From an uncultured Bacillota bacterium (GTDB taxonomy: Bacteria > Bacillota > Clostridia > Christensenellales > UBA1242): a stretch of 25,698 nt of DNA. Positions 15,004 to 23,358 of this stretch are shown one piece after another. The position numbers and the translations under genes are program-made. The notes under the pieces were generated by a model. It searched no databases and was not told the origin of the DNA. It saw only the letters and a program-made list of their open reading frames with translations. Each line of letters begins with the position of its first letter. The first letter of the stretch is position 1. The stretch is from the NCBI GenBank assembly GCA_900545735.1, contig URAC01000005.1:1-25698 (forward strand), written 5' to 3'.

Positions 15004-18000
15004 ATGAAAAAGAAAGCCGCTTTTTTAAGTTGTTTTGTCTTAATCGCGATGTTAATCGTGAGTTTTTTTACTGCAAATTATAACACAATAGGAAATTTAC
15101 AAGCGGAAATTGCAGGAAAAGAAATAACAAATTATGTTCTTACAGGTTATCAAGGTTATTATCCTTATCATTATTTTGACTATTTGTTTGGAGCAACTTA
15201 TTCAAAGGATATAACTTACATAAATCAATTTGGCGAAGAAGTTTCTGAATATAGAGCGATTGTTTCAAATAATGACAATTACTTTGGTGCAGATTATGCA
15301 AAGGGCACAGCAGAAATAAATTTGTCGGGTGAAATGTTAACTTTGGCAGATACAGGTCATTATTACGCTTATGCAAGTGCGGGATTACTCGCTTTGGAAA
15401 ATAAAGATAAGTCAAAACTTATAATAACATTGTCAAACGGAAGCGTTTCAGAAAGTGCCACATCTAATAAAGTTTACTCAAACGGAGTATTTTCTCCAGA
15501 TTGGGTTAGCACAAATAAAGTATTTTTAAATAGCAAGTCTGATGTTTTGACCTTCCAATTTTCAACTTTAGAAAAAGCAACAGCTTGGGTGCCTGCAAAT
15601 TTTAGAATTTTTGAACCATCAATAAATTTTGGAATTGAAATTGATAAAATCACAACTGAAACACAAGGCTCAACAGTTTCAAAGGGCTCATTAATCAAGT
15701 TGAAAGCAAGCCACTTTTTATCTAAATTGTCTGGTGAAAGTTTAATTAGATATTATCAAAGCATACACGAAATTGAATGGGAAATTGTATCTGGCGAGCA
15801 AAATGGTCAAGTTTTAGGCAATTATTTGAGCGTTAGCGGAGATAGCGGACAAATTGTTGTAAGGCCAAAATGCTTAAAATCTACTGATTCAACAGAATAC
15901 ATCTATGGTGATGCAATAACTTTTGAAATCAATTCATCAACAGTTGCTGTTAGTGCGAAGGCAAATTTTGAAGAAGGCGCAATAATTACTGGAACAAGCA
16001 ATGAAATTGCACAAAATAAAATTCAAACAGTTTTTATTGAAGTTTTAGAAGGCTATTCACTTCTTAGAATTGATGATGAAACAGGCAGTTCATTATCATA
16101 TAATGTAACAGCTTCTGGCAAAATAAGAGTTAGGGTTTCAGTTGGAACAACTTCGAAAAGCCTTTTTGTATATTTGCAAAAAACAATATCTGTATCAGAT
16201 ATAGTTATAAAAGATAAAGTATTTGATAAAACAGATGCCGCAGAAATAGACCATATTGTCTTTACGGGCGGGGATTTACAGCACGGCGTTACTGTTGATA
16301 CTAGCGAATTAACCACAAAGTTTAGCAGTTCGTTGCCTGGAGAAAACATCAAAATTCAAATAAGCGGTTCAATAAAGCTTGTTGGTGAAAATGCTTATAT
16401 GTATCAACTTGTTGGCAATTTGCCATCAGCAACCGCCAACATTCTAAAAAGAAACATAGTTGTTAGAGCGCACGATGTCAATATTGAATATGGAGATGCT
16501 ATTCCAACATTAAGTTATGACATTGAAGGCGATATGCTTTCAGGCGAAGCACTTATTGGCGAATTGCAAGTGGATACTTCTGGAGAAATTGGCACTTATC
16601 AAATCACAATCGGTTCATTATACAATGCCCATTATAATATTGAGTTCGTAAATGGACTTTTAACAATTTCAAAAAGAAAAATTGAAATTTCTAATATATA
16701 TATTGATAACAAAACTTATGATAAAATAAGCGAAATTGATTTAGCAAAATTGCATTATGATAAAACAGGCTCTTTCTTAACCGGACATAACATTGCATTA
16801 TCTATGAGCGGAGAATATTCAAGTTTAGATGTTGGCGAATGCGATGTTGAGTTAAACATAAACTTGACAGGTTCTGATGTTCAATATTATGAATTGATTG
16901 TTGAAGCAACAACAATTAAAGGAAATATTGAGCCAAGAGAATTGAATATAAGTGCTGTTGCATCAAGCAAAGTTTATGGCGATGAAGACGGCGCTTTAGA
17001 ATATAATTATGTTTTGTCTGATTTGCTAAGCGGTGACAGCATTTCCGGGAATATTAGCAGAACTTCAGGTGAAAGTGTAGGTGAATATACAATCACACAA
17101 GGCACGCTTAGCGCAAAGAATTATAATATCAAATTTACAACTGCAAAGTTTGTAATAACAAAGCGCGAACTTTTTATTTCCGCTATCGCTTGCGAAAAAA
17201 TTTATGGCGATAATGACCCACAATTTAATTATGAATTAACTAGCGGAACGATAATAAACGGTGACCAACTTGGTTTAACATTAACTCGCACAGTTGGAGA
17301 AAAAGTAGGGAATTACGCAATTAATTTAACAAGCCAAGTTAATGAAAATTACAAAATTTACTTTACTAGTGCAAACCTAGTCATTAAAAAAAGGCAATTA
17401 GATATTTCTATCATTGCCAAAGACAAAGAGTATGACGGAACAACAAATTGTGTTTTAGAAGTTGCTATTTCTAATGATGTTCTATCAGACGGATTAAAAT
17501 TAGAAATCAGTGCTAAATTTGAAAATAAAAACGCAGGTATTCAAAACATAAAATATTATTCAAGCAGCAACGAACAAATAACTGACTTTTCTTCTGCACT
17601 TATTGAAGGGAATAATGTTGATTGTTATGAAATTCATTTTAATTTTTCTTCCACAGCCAAGATTAATAAGCGCAATGTAAATATTTTGATGGATTCACAA
17701 TATTTAAGCAAAATTTATGGCGAAGTTGATAGCGGTTTCCCTTTTGTTGTAATAAACATTGTTGAAGGCGAAAATTTAGTTGGAACATTATCTCGTGAAG
17801 ATGGTGAAGATGTTGGTATATACAGCATTTTGAAGAATACTTTGACCGATGAAAACAATCCAAACTATGAAATAAGTTATGAATTTGATTTAACATTCCA
17901 AATTTATAAAAGAGAAATTAAAATAGTTGTTGATGATAACTCATTAGAATTTGGCGAAGATGAAGGGGAGATTGTTTATTATCTTTCTTCAAGCACACCA

Positions 18001-20268
18001 TTGCCATTAGGCGTTAATTTGGAAGATGTGTTGACAGGAAAACCAACGCGTGAAAGCGGCAAAAATGTTGGAGTTTATCAATATCTTATTGGAACGCTTG
18101 CATTACAAGAAGGCTGCTCAAAAAATTATACCTTAATTTTTGAAGGTGGAAAATTAACTATCTATATTAAAACATTGACTATTCAAATTGATGATATAGA
18201 AAAAGTTTATGGCTCAACAGACCCAGTTTTCACTTACACCGTTGTTGGTAGAGATGATATTGAACTTGACATTCAATTTGTAAGGCAAGTTGGCGAAAAT
18301 GTGGGCACATATAAAATTACAGGCATATTAGACGATAGCAACTATAGTGTAGTTATCAATCCTGGCATTTTGACAATCACTCCAGTTGATATTACAATAA
18401 AAGCGAACTCAATTTTAAAAACTTATGGAGAGCAAGACCCAGAATTAACATTCTATTTGTCAAATGGTATGTTAAAGTTTAATGATAAGTTGGAAGATGT
18501 TGTTACCGGCTCTTTGGTTAGGTCAAACGGTGAAAATGTTGGCGTATATTCAATAACAATCGGCACTCTTCAAGTCAATTCAAATTACAATTTAAGATTC
18601 TTAGGTGCTAACTTTGAAATTGTACCAAAAGATTTATACATCACAGCAAATAGCGTTGTTAAATATTATGATGAAACAATCGAACCTGAATTGACTTATC
18701 AAGTAAGCGGACTTATTTTGGGTGACAGAATAACTGGCAATCTAACAAGGGTTGAAGGCAATGAGCCAGGCGAATATGATATCTTAGTTGGAACTTTGGC
18801 TGCAGAAAATTATAACATTATCTATACAGGCGCAAAGTTTGTTATTGAAAAACGAAAGATAACTATCAAAATCAATCCTGCATCAAAAATATTTGATGGC
18901 ACTGACAATATTGAATTGACTTACACTTTGAGTGGAAATATTTTGCAAGGCAGCGAACCCGTTGTAACTTTATATAAAGAGAGCGGCGTTGATGTTGGAA
19001 AATATTTAATCAATGCAAATGTTGAAGGCGACATATATGATGTTGAAATAATTACTAATTATTTTGAAATCACAAAGCGCGATGTAACAATAACAGCAGA
19101 TAGCTTTGAAATTAATTACGGAGAAGAAATTCCAACTCTCACATATTCTATAGTTGGAGATATAGAAAATAGCGAACTTGCAATTTCGCTTTACAGAACT
19201 CAAAGCAGTGCCGCAGGCGAATATATAATTTATTCTTCAATTTTACACGCAGAAAATTACAATATTAAATATATCGAAGGCAAATTAATTATTAACAAAT
19301 TAAAATTGGTCATTAAAGTGGGCAATTTAGTTAAAGTTTATGGCTCAGCAGACCCTATCTTTGAATACGAAATCGTTGAAGGTTCAATAATTGGTCACGA
19401 CACATTAAGTGGTGCAATTATAAGAGAAAATGGCGAAAATGTTGGAACATACAAGTTAATTTGTGAATTAGAAAATTCAAATTATGATATTGAAATGTTA
19501 AGCGCAACACTTTCAATTACTAGAAAGGAGTTGACCCTTGTAACTTCTGCTATGGACAAAGTTTATGACGGCACAGATGTCGCATATCTTAGAACTCCAA
19601 CACTATCTGGCGTAATAAATGGCGATGATGTTTATTTCGCTTATGAAAAAGATGCTGTTGCAAAATTTGTTCAATCAAGTGTTGGAAACAATATACCAGT
19701 TATTGTCTATGGCGGACAGCTTGAAGGTGAGGATAGCGGCAATTATTACTTAACATATCCAACGGAATTGACAGCTAATATTACAAATGCCGTTGTTGAA
19801 GCATCTGAACAAGATGTTGCAAATGAACTTTTTATTGAAGCGTCTAACTCAAACACTTTATTAAAAGAAGGAACAACATTAATTGCAACAAAATATGATG
19901 CGACAAGCACGGAAATTGCTGATTTTGGAAATTCAAAAAGCATCGTTGGGGCATATAACTTGTCATTAAAACTCCAAGAGCAAGATATTCAAGAAAGCGG
20001 TAAAATTACAGTTAATATTAAGCCTTATTCCAATGGATTAAACAATGTACAAGTTTTCCGTTTAAATGCTGACGGAACAAAAACATTGTTGAACACAACT
20101 TACGAGAATGGAACAATCAAATTTGAAACGGAAGAGATGGGCGTATTCATTGTTGTTGCAGATAATGATAATTGGCTTAACATCACATTGATTGTTTCCG
20201 CATCAGTATTAATATTGTCAGTTATAGGTTATATAATTAGCAAAAAAAGAAAAAAGAAAAATGCATAA
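15004..20268 (+). CDS. Giant membrane-anchored MBG/YDG-repeat surface protein, 1754 residues
   Basis: An exported, rod-like surface protein, probably an adhesin or wall-spanning stalk; ligand unknown. Parts (approximate residues): signal peptide 1-30 (MKKK, then a hydrophobic stretch); an unrecognised N-terminal domain 35-200 rich in Tyr; an Ig-like region to ~390; then about 15 tandem domains at 395-1597, eleven of MBG type (pattern KVYGDxDPxFxY, GExVGxYxI, NYxIxF, LxIxKR) and four of YDG type (DKxYDGT-like, at the first, third, sixth and last positions); a distinct domain ~1600-1720; a transmembrane helix ~1726-1745; and the basic tail KKRKKKNA. The anchor is a single membrane helix with a positive stop-transfer tail; no LPXTG is present. 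The start gives a proper signal peptide and the only other nearby Met would cut into it, so the lack of a Shine-Dalgarno is genuine. Monocistronic between two terminators. Confidence 0.9.
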   Translation: MKKKAAFLSCFVLIAMLIVSFFTANYNTIGNLQAEIAGKEITNYVLTGYQGYYPYHYFDYLFGATYSKDITYINQFGEEVSEYRAIVSNNDNYFGADYAKGTAEINLSGEMLTLADTGHYYAYASAGLLALENKDKSKLIITLSNGSVSESATSNKVYSNGVFSPDWVSTNKVFLNSKSDVLTFQFSTLEKATAWVPANFRIFEPSINFGIEIDKITTETQGSTVSKGSLIKLKASHFLSKLSGESLIRYYQSIHEIEWEIVSGEQNGQVLGNYLSVSGDSGQIVVRPKCLKSTDSTEYIYGDAITFEINSSTVAVSAKANFEEGAIITGTSNEIAQNKIQTVFIEVLEGYSLLRIDDETGSSLSYNVTASGKIRVRVSVGTTSKSLFVYLQKTISVSDIVIKDKVFDKTDAAEIDHIVFTGGDLQHGVTVDTSELTTKFSSSLPGENIKIQISGSIKLVGENAYMYQLVGNLPSATANILKRNIVVRAHDVNIEYGDAIPTLSYDIEGDMLSGEALIGELQVDTSGEIGTYQITIGSLYNAHYNIEFVNGLLTISKRKIEISNIYIDNKTYDKISEIDLAKLHYDKTGSFLTGHNIALSMSGEYSSLDVGECDVELNINLTGSDVQYYELIVEATTIKGNIEPRELNISAVASSKVYGDEDGALEYNYVLSDLLSGDSISGNISRTSGESVGEYTITQGTLSAKNYNIKFTTAKFVITKRELFISAIACEKIYGDNDPQFNYELTSGTIINGDQLGLTLTRTVGEKVGNYAINLTSQVNENYKIYFTSANLVIKKRQLDISIIAKDKEYDGTTNCVLEVAISNDVLSDGLKLEISAKFENKNAGIQNIKYYSSSNEQITDFSSALIEGNNVDCYEIHFNFSSTAKINKRNVNILMDSQYLSKIYGEVDSGFPFVVINIVEGENLVGTLSREDGEDVGIYSILKNTLTDENNPNYEISYEFDLTFQIYKREIKIVVDDNSLEFGEDEGEIVYYLSSSTPLPLGVNLEDVLTGKPTRESGKNVGVYQYLIGTLALQEGCSKNYTLIFEGGKLTIYIKTLTIQIDDIEKVYGSTDPVFTYTVVGRDDIELDIQFVRQVGENVGTYKITGILDDSNYSVVINPGILTITPVDITIKANSILKTYGEQDPELTFYLSNGMLKFNDKLEDVVTGSLVRSNGENVGVYSITIGTLQVNSNYNLRFLGANFEIVPKDLYITANSVVKYYDETIEPELTYQVSGLILGDRITGNLTRVEGNEPGEYDILVGTLAAENYNIIYTGAKFVIEKRKITIKINPASKIFDGTDNIELTYTLSGNILQGSEPVVTLYKESGVDVGKYLINANVEGDIYDVEIITNYFEITKRDVTITADSFEINYGEEIPTLTYSIVGDIENSELAISLYRTQSSAAGEYIIYSSILHAENYNIKYIEGKLIINKLKLVIKVGNLVKVYGSADPIFEYEIVEGSIIGHDTLSGAIIRENGENVGTYKLICELENSNYDIEMLSATLSITRKELTLVTSAMDKVYDGTDVAYLRTPTLSGVINGDDVYFAYEKDAVAKFVQSSVGNNIPVIVYGGQLEGEDSGNYYLTYPTELTANITNAVVEASEQDVANELFIEASNSNTLLKEGTTLIATKYDATSTEIADFGNSKSIVGAYNLSLKLQEQDIQESGKITVNIKPYSNGLNNVQVFRLNADGTKTLLNTTYENGTIKFETEEMGVFIVVADNDNWLNITLIVSASVLILSVIGYIISKKRKKKNA
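16186..19790 (+). repeat. Tandem array of ~15 MBG/YDG domains (protein-level repeat)
   Basis: Units of about 75-85 residues, each opening with a beta strand such as ELFISA or KITIKI, then a YG/YD turn, and closing on a strand ending K(R/K). Nucleotide identity between units is low, so this is an old array, in contrast to the near-identical repeats of the other giant gene. Confidence 0.85.
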
Positions 20269-20292
20269 AACACTTGCATTTTCTTTTTTTTT
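20258..20292 (+). terminator. Terminator of the MBG-repeat protein gene
   Basis: Stem AAAATGCA (20258-20265) / TGCATTTT (20275-20282), a 9-base loop holding the stop codon, then C and a T9 run. The left arm is the coding sequence of the basic tail. Confidence 0.75.
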
Positions 20293-20302
20293 ATGTTATG
20301 CT
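20274..20302 (+). promoter_or_regulatory. Promoter of the ylxM-ffh operon
   Basis: TTGCAT (20274-20279), 17-base spacer, TATGCT (20297-20302) preceded by TGT (extended -10). The -35 hexamer lies in the right arm of the preceding terminator. Transcription would start near 20309, ahead of the AAAAGGG Shine-Dalgarno. Confidence 0.5.
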
Positions 20303-20326
20303 TGTAAAGCAAAAGGGCTTTACAAT

Positions 20327-20578
20327 ATGGAAGAACTTACAAAAACTGTTTTGTTTGGAGATTTGTTTGAACTTTACGGCAAACTTTTGTCGCCATCACA
20401 ACAGCAAGTTGCAAATTTATATTTCAATGAAGATTTAACTTTGTCAGAGATTGCAGAAATTTTAAATGTGTCAAGGCAAGCAATTTTTGATAGCTTGAAA
20501 AAATCTGAAAAGAAATTGTTAGAAATAGAGCGTAAAGTCGGTGCATTAAAGATAATAACAGAATTAAAAAAGGGGTAA
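20327..20578 (+). CDS. ylxM: YlxM/UPF0122 family helix-turn-helix protein (SRP-associated)
   Basis: Small sigma-70 region-4-like helix-turn-helix protein that is almost always encoded just before ffh; reported as an accessory/regulator of the signal recognition particle in Gram-positive bacteria. The 83 residues match the family: MEELTKTVLFGDLFELYGKLLSPSQQQV, then the helix-turn-helix LSEIAEILNVSRQAIFDSLKKSEKKL (about 37-62). Start: an open frame continues to an ATG at 20261, but those 22 extra residues overlap the preceding terminator and promoter and are not part of the family; the ATG at 20327 has AAAAGGG 9-10 bases upstream. Its stop is 3 bases before ffh. Confidence 0.9.
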   Translation: MEELTKTVLFGDLFELYGKLLSPSQQQVANLYFNEDLTLSEIAEILNVSRQAIFDSLKKSEKKLLEIERKVGALKIITELKKG

Positions 20579-20581
20579 ATT

Positions 20582-21892
20582 TTGGCTATATTTGAGAGTT
20601 TGAGCGAAAAATTAAATCACGCTTTTTCAAAAATAATTCATCGCGGCAAGTTAACAGAACTTGAAATTAAAGATGCAATGCGCGAAGTTAAAATTGCTCT
20701 TTTAGAAGCCGATGTTAATTATTTGGTTGTTAAAAAATTCATTGCTAGCGTTTCTGAAAAAGCGGTCGGCGATGAAGTTATGAAAAGTCTTACACCTGCT
20801 CAACAAGTTATTAAAATTGTAAACGAAGAATTAACAAATTTGATGGGCAGCACAAATCAAAAACTTAATGTTGCATCAAAGCCTCCAACAGTTATAATGA
20901 TGTGCGGTTTGCAGGGTGCAGGTAAAACAACAATGTGTGCAAAACTTGCCTATCATTTGAAAAAATCGGGCAAAAGGCCACTCCTTGTTGCTTGCGATGT
21001 TTATAGACCTGCCGCAATCAATCAATTACAAGTTGTTGGAAAACAGGCAGGCGCAGAAGTCTTTGAGCGTGGAACGGCAAACCCTGTAAAAACATCTAAG
21101 GAAGCGATTAATTATGCAATTAAGCAAGGTTATGACACTGTTATTATAGATACTGCCGGTCGTTTGCACATCAATGAAGAATTGATGAAAGAACTTGAAA
21201 ACATCAAAAAAGAAACTGAGCCAACAGAAATTTTGCTTACTGTTGACGCGATGACTGGTCAAGATGCGGTCACTGTTGCCGAAGAATTTAACAATAGGTT
21301 AGATATCACAGGCGTTATTCTCACCAAATTAGATGGTGATACGCGTGGTGGCGCGGCACTTTCAATCAGGTCAATCACAGGCAAGCCAATAAAATTTTGC
21401 GGCGTAGGGGAAAAAATAGGCGATTTAGAGCCATTTTATCCAGATAGAATTGCAAGCAGAATTTTAGGAATGGGCGATGTTTTAACATTGATTGAAAGGG
21501 CTCAAGAAGCGGTTAGTGAAGAGCAAGCCAAAGAACTTGAAAAGAAATTTAGGCAAAACAGTTTCAATTTTGAAGATTATCTCGTCCAAATGGAAAACCT
21601 TCAAAAAATGGGCAATATGAAAGATTTGCTTGCTATGATTCCAGGTCTTGGTTCAAAAATTAAGTTAATGCCAGACATAGATGAAAATGTTTTCAAAAAA
21701 AATAAAGCAATAATTCAGTCTATGACCGTTAAGGAAAGAAGAAATCCGGAAATATTAAAAGCAAGCCATAAGAAAAGGATTGCGCAAGGAAGCGGAACGG
21801 GCATACAAGATGTAAACGCCTTGTTAAAGCAGATGGAGCAATCAAAAGAACTTTTAAAGCAATTAAAAAACAAGAAAGGATTTAGATTTTAA
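20582..21892 (+). CDS. ffh: Signal recognition particle protein Ffh (SRP54)
   Basis: GTPase that binds signal sequences on ribosomes and, with SRP RNA and FtsY, delivers them to the membrane. Visible: N-domain helices 1-95, G1 loop GLQGAGKTT (109-117), DTAGR (190-194), TKLDGDTRGG (249-258), and the M domain from ~295 with MGNMKDLLAMIPG and SMTVKERRNPEIL, RIAQGSGTG (the RNA-binding helix-turn-helix). Length 436 is usual; the C-terminus is short and Lys-rich rather than Met-rich. The start is TTG with AAAAGGGG overlapping the end of ylxM; the translation MAIFESLSEKL is the normal family N-terminus. Required for export of membrane and secreted proteins, which here would include the two giant ones. 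Confidence 0.97.
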   Translation: MAIFESLSEKLNHAFSKIIHRGKLTELEIKDAMREVKIALLEADVNYLVVKKFIASVSEKAVGDEVMKSLTPAQQVIKIVNEELTNLMGSTNQKLNVASKPPTVIMMCGLQGAGKTTMCAKLAYHLKKSGKRPLLVACDVYRPAAINQLQVVGKQAGAEVFERGTANPVKTSKEAINYAIKQGYDTVIIDTAGRLHINEELMKELENIKKETEPTEILLTVDAMTGQDAVTVAEEFNNRLDITGVILTKLDGDTRGGAALSIRSITGKPIKFCGVGEKIGDLEPFYPDRIASRILGMGDVLTLIERAQEAVSEEQAKELEKKFRQNSFNFEDYLVQMENLQKMGNMKDLLAMIPGLGSKIKLMPDIDENVFKKNKAIIQSMTVKERRNPEILKASHKKRIAQGSGTGIQDVNALLKQMEQSKELLKQLKNKKGFRF

Positions 21893-21942
21893 TAGGTATT
21901 TCGCAAATAATGCTAAATATATAAATTTTATAGGAGGAAAAT

Positions 21943-22194
21943 ATGTCAGTTAAAATTCGTTTAACAAGAAAAGGAGATAAGAAATCACCTTTTTACAGAG
22001 TTGTAGTTGCAGATTCAAGGTCTCCAAGAGATGGTAGATTTATCGACATCATTGGAACTTACAATCCATTAACAAACCCTGCCGAAATCAAAATTGACGC
22101 TGAAAAGGCAAATAAATGGTTGTCAAACGGCGCTGTTCCAACAGAAACAGCAAAATCACTTTTGGTTAAATCTGGAATTATAGAAAATAAATAG
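21943..22194 (+). CDS. rpsP: 30S ribosomal protein S16
   Basis: Small-subunit ribosomal protein that stabilises 16S rRNA folding. The 83 residues carry the family N-terminus MSVKIRLTRKGDKKSPFYRVVVADSRSPRDGRF split over the first 33 positions, then FIDIIGTYNPL and the C-terminal WLSNGAVPTETAKSLLVKSGI. AGGAGG at 21932-21937 fixes the start. It lies 50 bases after ffh in the same direction, as in the Bacillus ffh-rpsP order. Confidence 0.97.
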   Translation: MSVKIRLTRKGDKKSPFYRVVVADSRSPRDGRFIDIIGTYNPLTNPAEIKIDAEKANKWLSNGAVPTETAKSLLVKSGIIENK

Positions 22195-22206
22195 TAGGTG
22201 AGTTAT

Positions 22207-22440
22207 ATGAAAGAAATAGTTGAATATATAGCAAAAAGCCTTGCAGATTATCCAGAAGAAGTAGAAGTGTCAGTTGAAACTGAAGGCACAGTAGATGTTG
22301 TTCGCATTAAAGTGCTTCCAGAAGATATGGGCAAAGTAATTGGCAAAGGCGGCAAGATTGCAACAAGCATAAGAACAATCGTCAAATCTTTGGCACAAAA
22401 ACAAAATAGACGCATTGTTGTCAAAATTGAAGAAAAATAA
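22207..22440 (+). CDS. khpA: KH-domain RNA-binding protein KhpA
   Basis: Small RNA-binding protein (77 residues) that in Gram-positive relatives pairs with KhpB and influences cell elongation and small-RNA biology. A single type II KH fold is visible with the GxxG loop GKGG at 46-49 in MGKVIGKGGKIATSIRTIVKSL, followed by the strand RRIVVKIEE. The frame opens at a GTG (22198), but that codon is part of the Shine-Dalgarno AGGTGAG (22196-22202); the ATG at 22207, 4-5 bases downstream, is the start. It lies 12 bases after rpsP. In many Bacillota rimM, trmD and rplS follow; here a terminator closes the operon. Confidence 0.93.
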   Translation: MKEIVEYIAKSLADYPEEVEVSVETEGTVDVVRIKVLPEDMGKVIGKGGKIATSIRTIVKSLAQKQNRRIVVKIEEK

Positions 22441-22466
22441 AAAATCACTCGATTGAGTGATTTTTT
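22439..22466. terminator. Bidirectional terminator between khpA and dapA
   Basis: Perfect 12-bp stem AAAAAATCACTC (22439-22450) / GAGTGATTTTTT (22455-22466) with loop GATT. Convergent genes share it; its ends overlap both stop codons. Confidence 0.9.
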
Positions 22467-23346
22467 AATTTTGTGAAAGGTCATAATCTTTTAAAGTTTG
22501 GTCGATTTTAGATTTATTTTCGTTGGAAACTTCAACAAGTGGAAGGCGACAAGTGCCAACTTGATAGCCACTTGAATTCATTGCATATTTTATTGGCATA
22601 GGGTTGACTTCAATGAAAAGATGTTTGATTAGTGGGAGCAAGTTATTCATAGTTTCGCGAGCGGCAGTTAAATTTCCTTGTTTGAAATTGTCATAAACTT
22701 TTATAACATCTTTTGGGGCAATGTTGCTTGCAACTGAAATGAAACCATCTGCACCAGCGGCCAAAAAGGCAAGATTTAATGCGTCTTCGCCACAATAAAC
22801 TGCAAAATTTGGAATTTGGGTTGTTCTTTGGACTTCATTAATGTTAGAAATTGCTTGTTTTATGCCAACGATATTTTCAACTTTGCTAAGTTCATAAATT
22901 GTGTTGACTTCAATATTAATTCCAGTCCTTGATGGCACATTGTATAGAATAATTGGCGCTTTAACGGCGTTTGCGATGGCTGAAAAATGCGCGATTAAGC
23001 CAGTTTGAGATGTTTTGTTATAATATGGAGTAACTTCAAGCAAAGCGTCAACGCCCAGTTTTTCGTAGGCTTTTGCGGTTTCAATGGCCTTTGCCGTGCA
23101 GTTGTTTCCAGCGCCCACAAGCACTTTGACGCGGTGATTTACATATTTTACAGCAAAATCAACAACTTCCAATTTTTCATTGTCTGTCATAGTTGCAGCT
23201 TCGCCAGTTGTTCCAAGGAAAAGCAATGCGGAAATTCCGCAGCGAATTTGATAATCGATTATCTTTTTAAATTCATTAAAATCTACTTTGTTATTTTTAT
23301 CAAAGGGTGTGATTAGCGCTGTGCAGCAGCCTTCAAAAATCTTCAT
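22465..23346 (-). CDS. dapA: 4-hydroxy-tetrahydrodipicolinate synthase
   Basis: Condenses pyruvate with aspartate semialdehyde, the first committed step to meso-diaminopimelate and lysine. A 293-residue TIM barrel of normal length. Visible: the GTTGE motif at 45-49 (Thr46/Thr47), PYYNK around 107-111, Tyr135 and Arg140 in LYNVPSRTG, and the Schiff-base lysine Lys163 in VGIKQA. The family usually has GIKEA; Gln here is a mild variation. AAGGAG at 23353-23358 (on -) fixes the start. It lies 12 bases downstream of ddh on the same transcript, so the first and last enzymes of the dehydrogenase route are co-expressed; dapB is not in the window. There is no room for a lysine riboswitch directly before it. 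Confidence 0.95.
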   Translation of the reverse strand: MKIFEGCCTALITPFDKNNKVDFNEFKKIIDYQIRCGISALLFLGTTGEAATMTDNEKLEVVDFAVKYVNHRVKVLVGAGNNCTAKAIETAKAYEKLGVDALLEVTPYYNKTSQTGLIAHFSAIANAVKAPIILYNVPSRTGINIEVNTIYELSKVENIVGIKQAISNINEVQRTTQIPNFAVYCGEDALNLAFLAAGADGFISVASNIAPKDVIKVYDNFKQGNLTAARETMNNLLPLIKHLFIEVNPMPIKYAMNSSGYQVGTCRLPLVEVSNENKSKIDQTLKDYDLSQN

Positions 23347-23358
23347 ATTATGCTCCTT

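Noticed and set aside
20261..20326. Longer ylxM start at 20261
   Set aside because: The extra 22 residues are encoded by the previous gene's terminator and the ylxM promoter and are absent from the family.
23347..23358. Lysine riboswitch before dapA
   Set aside because: The gap to ddh is 12 bases and the ddh leader is about 20 bases; neither can hold the aptamer.
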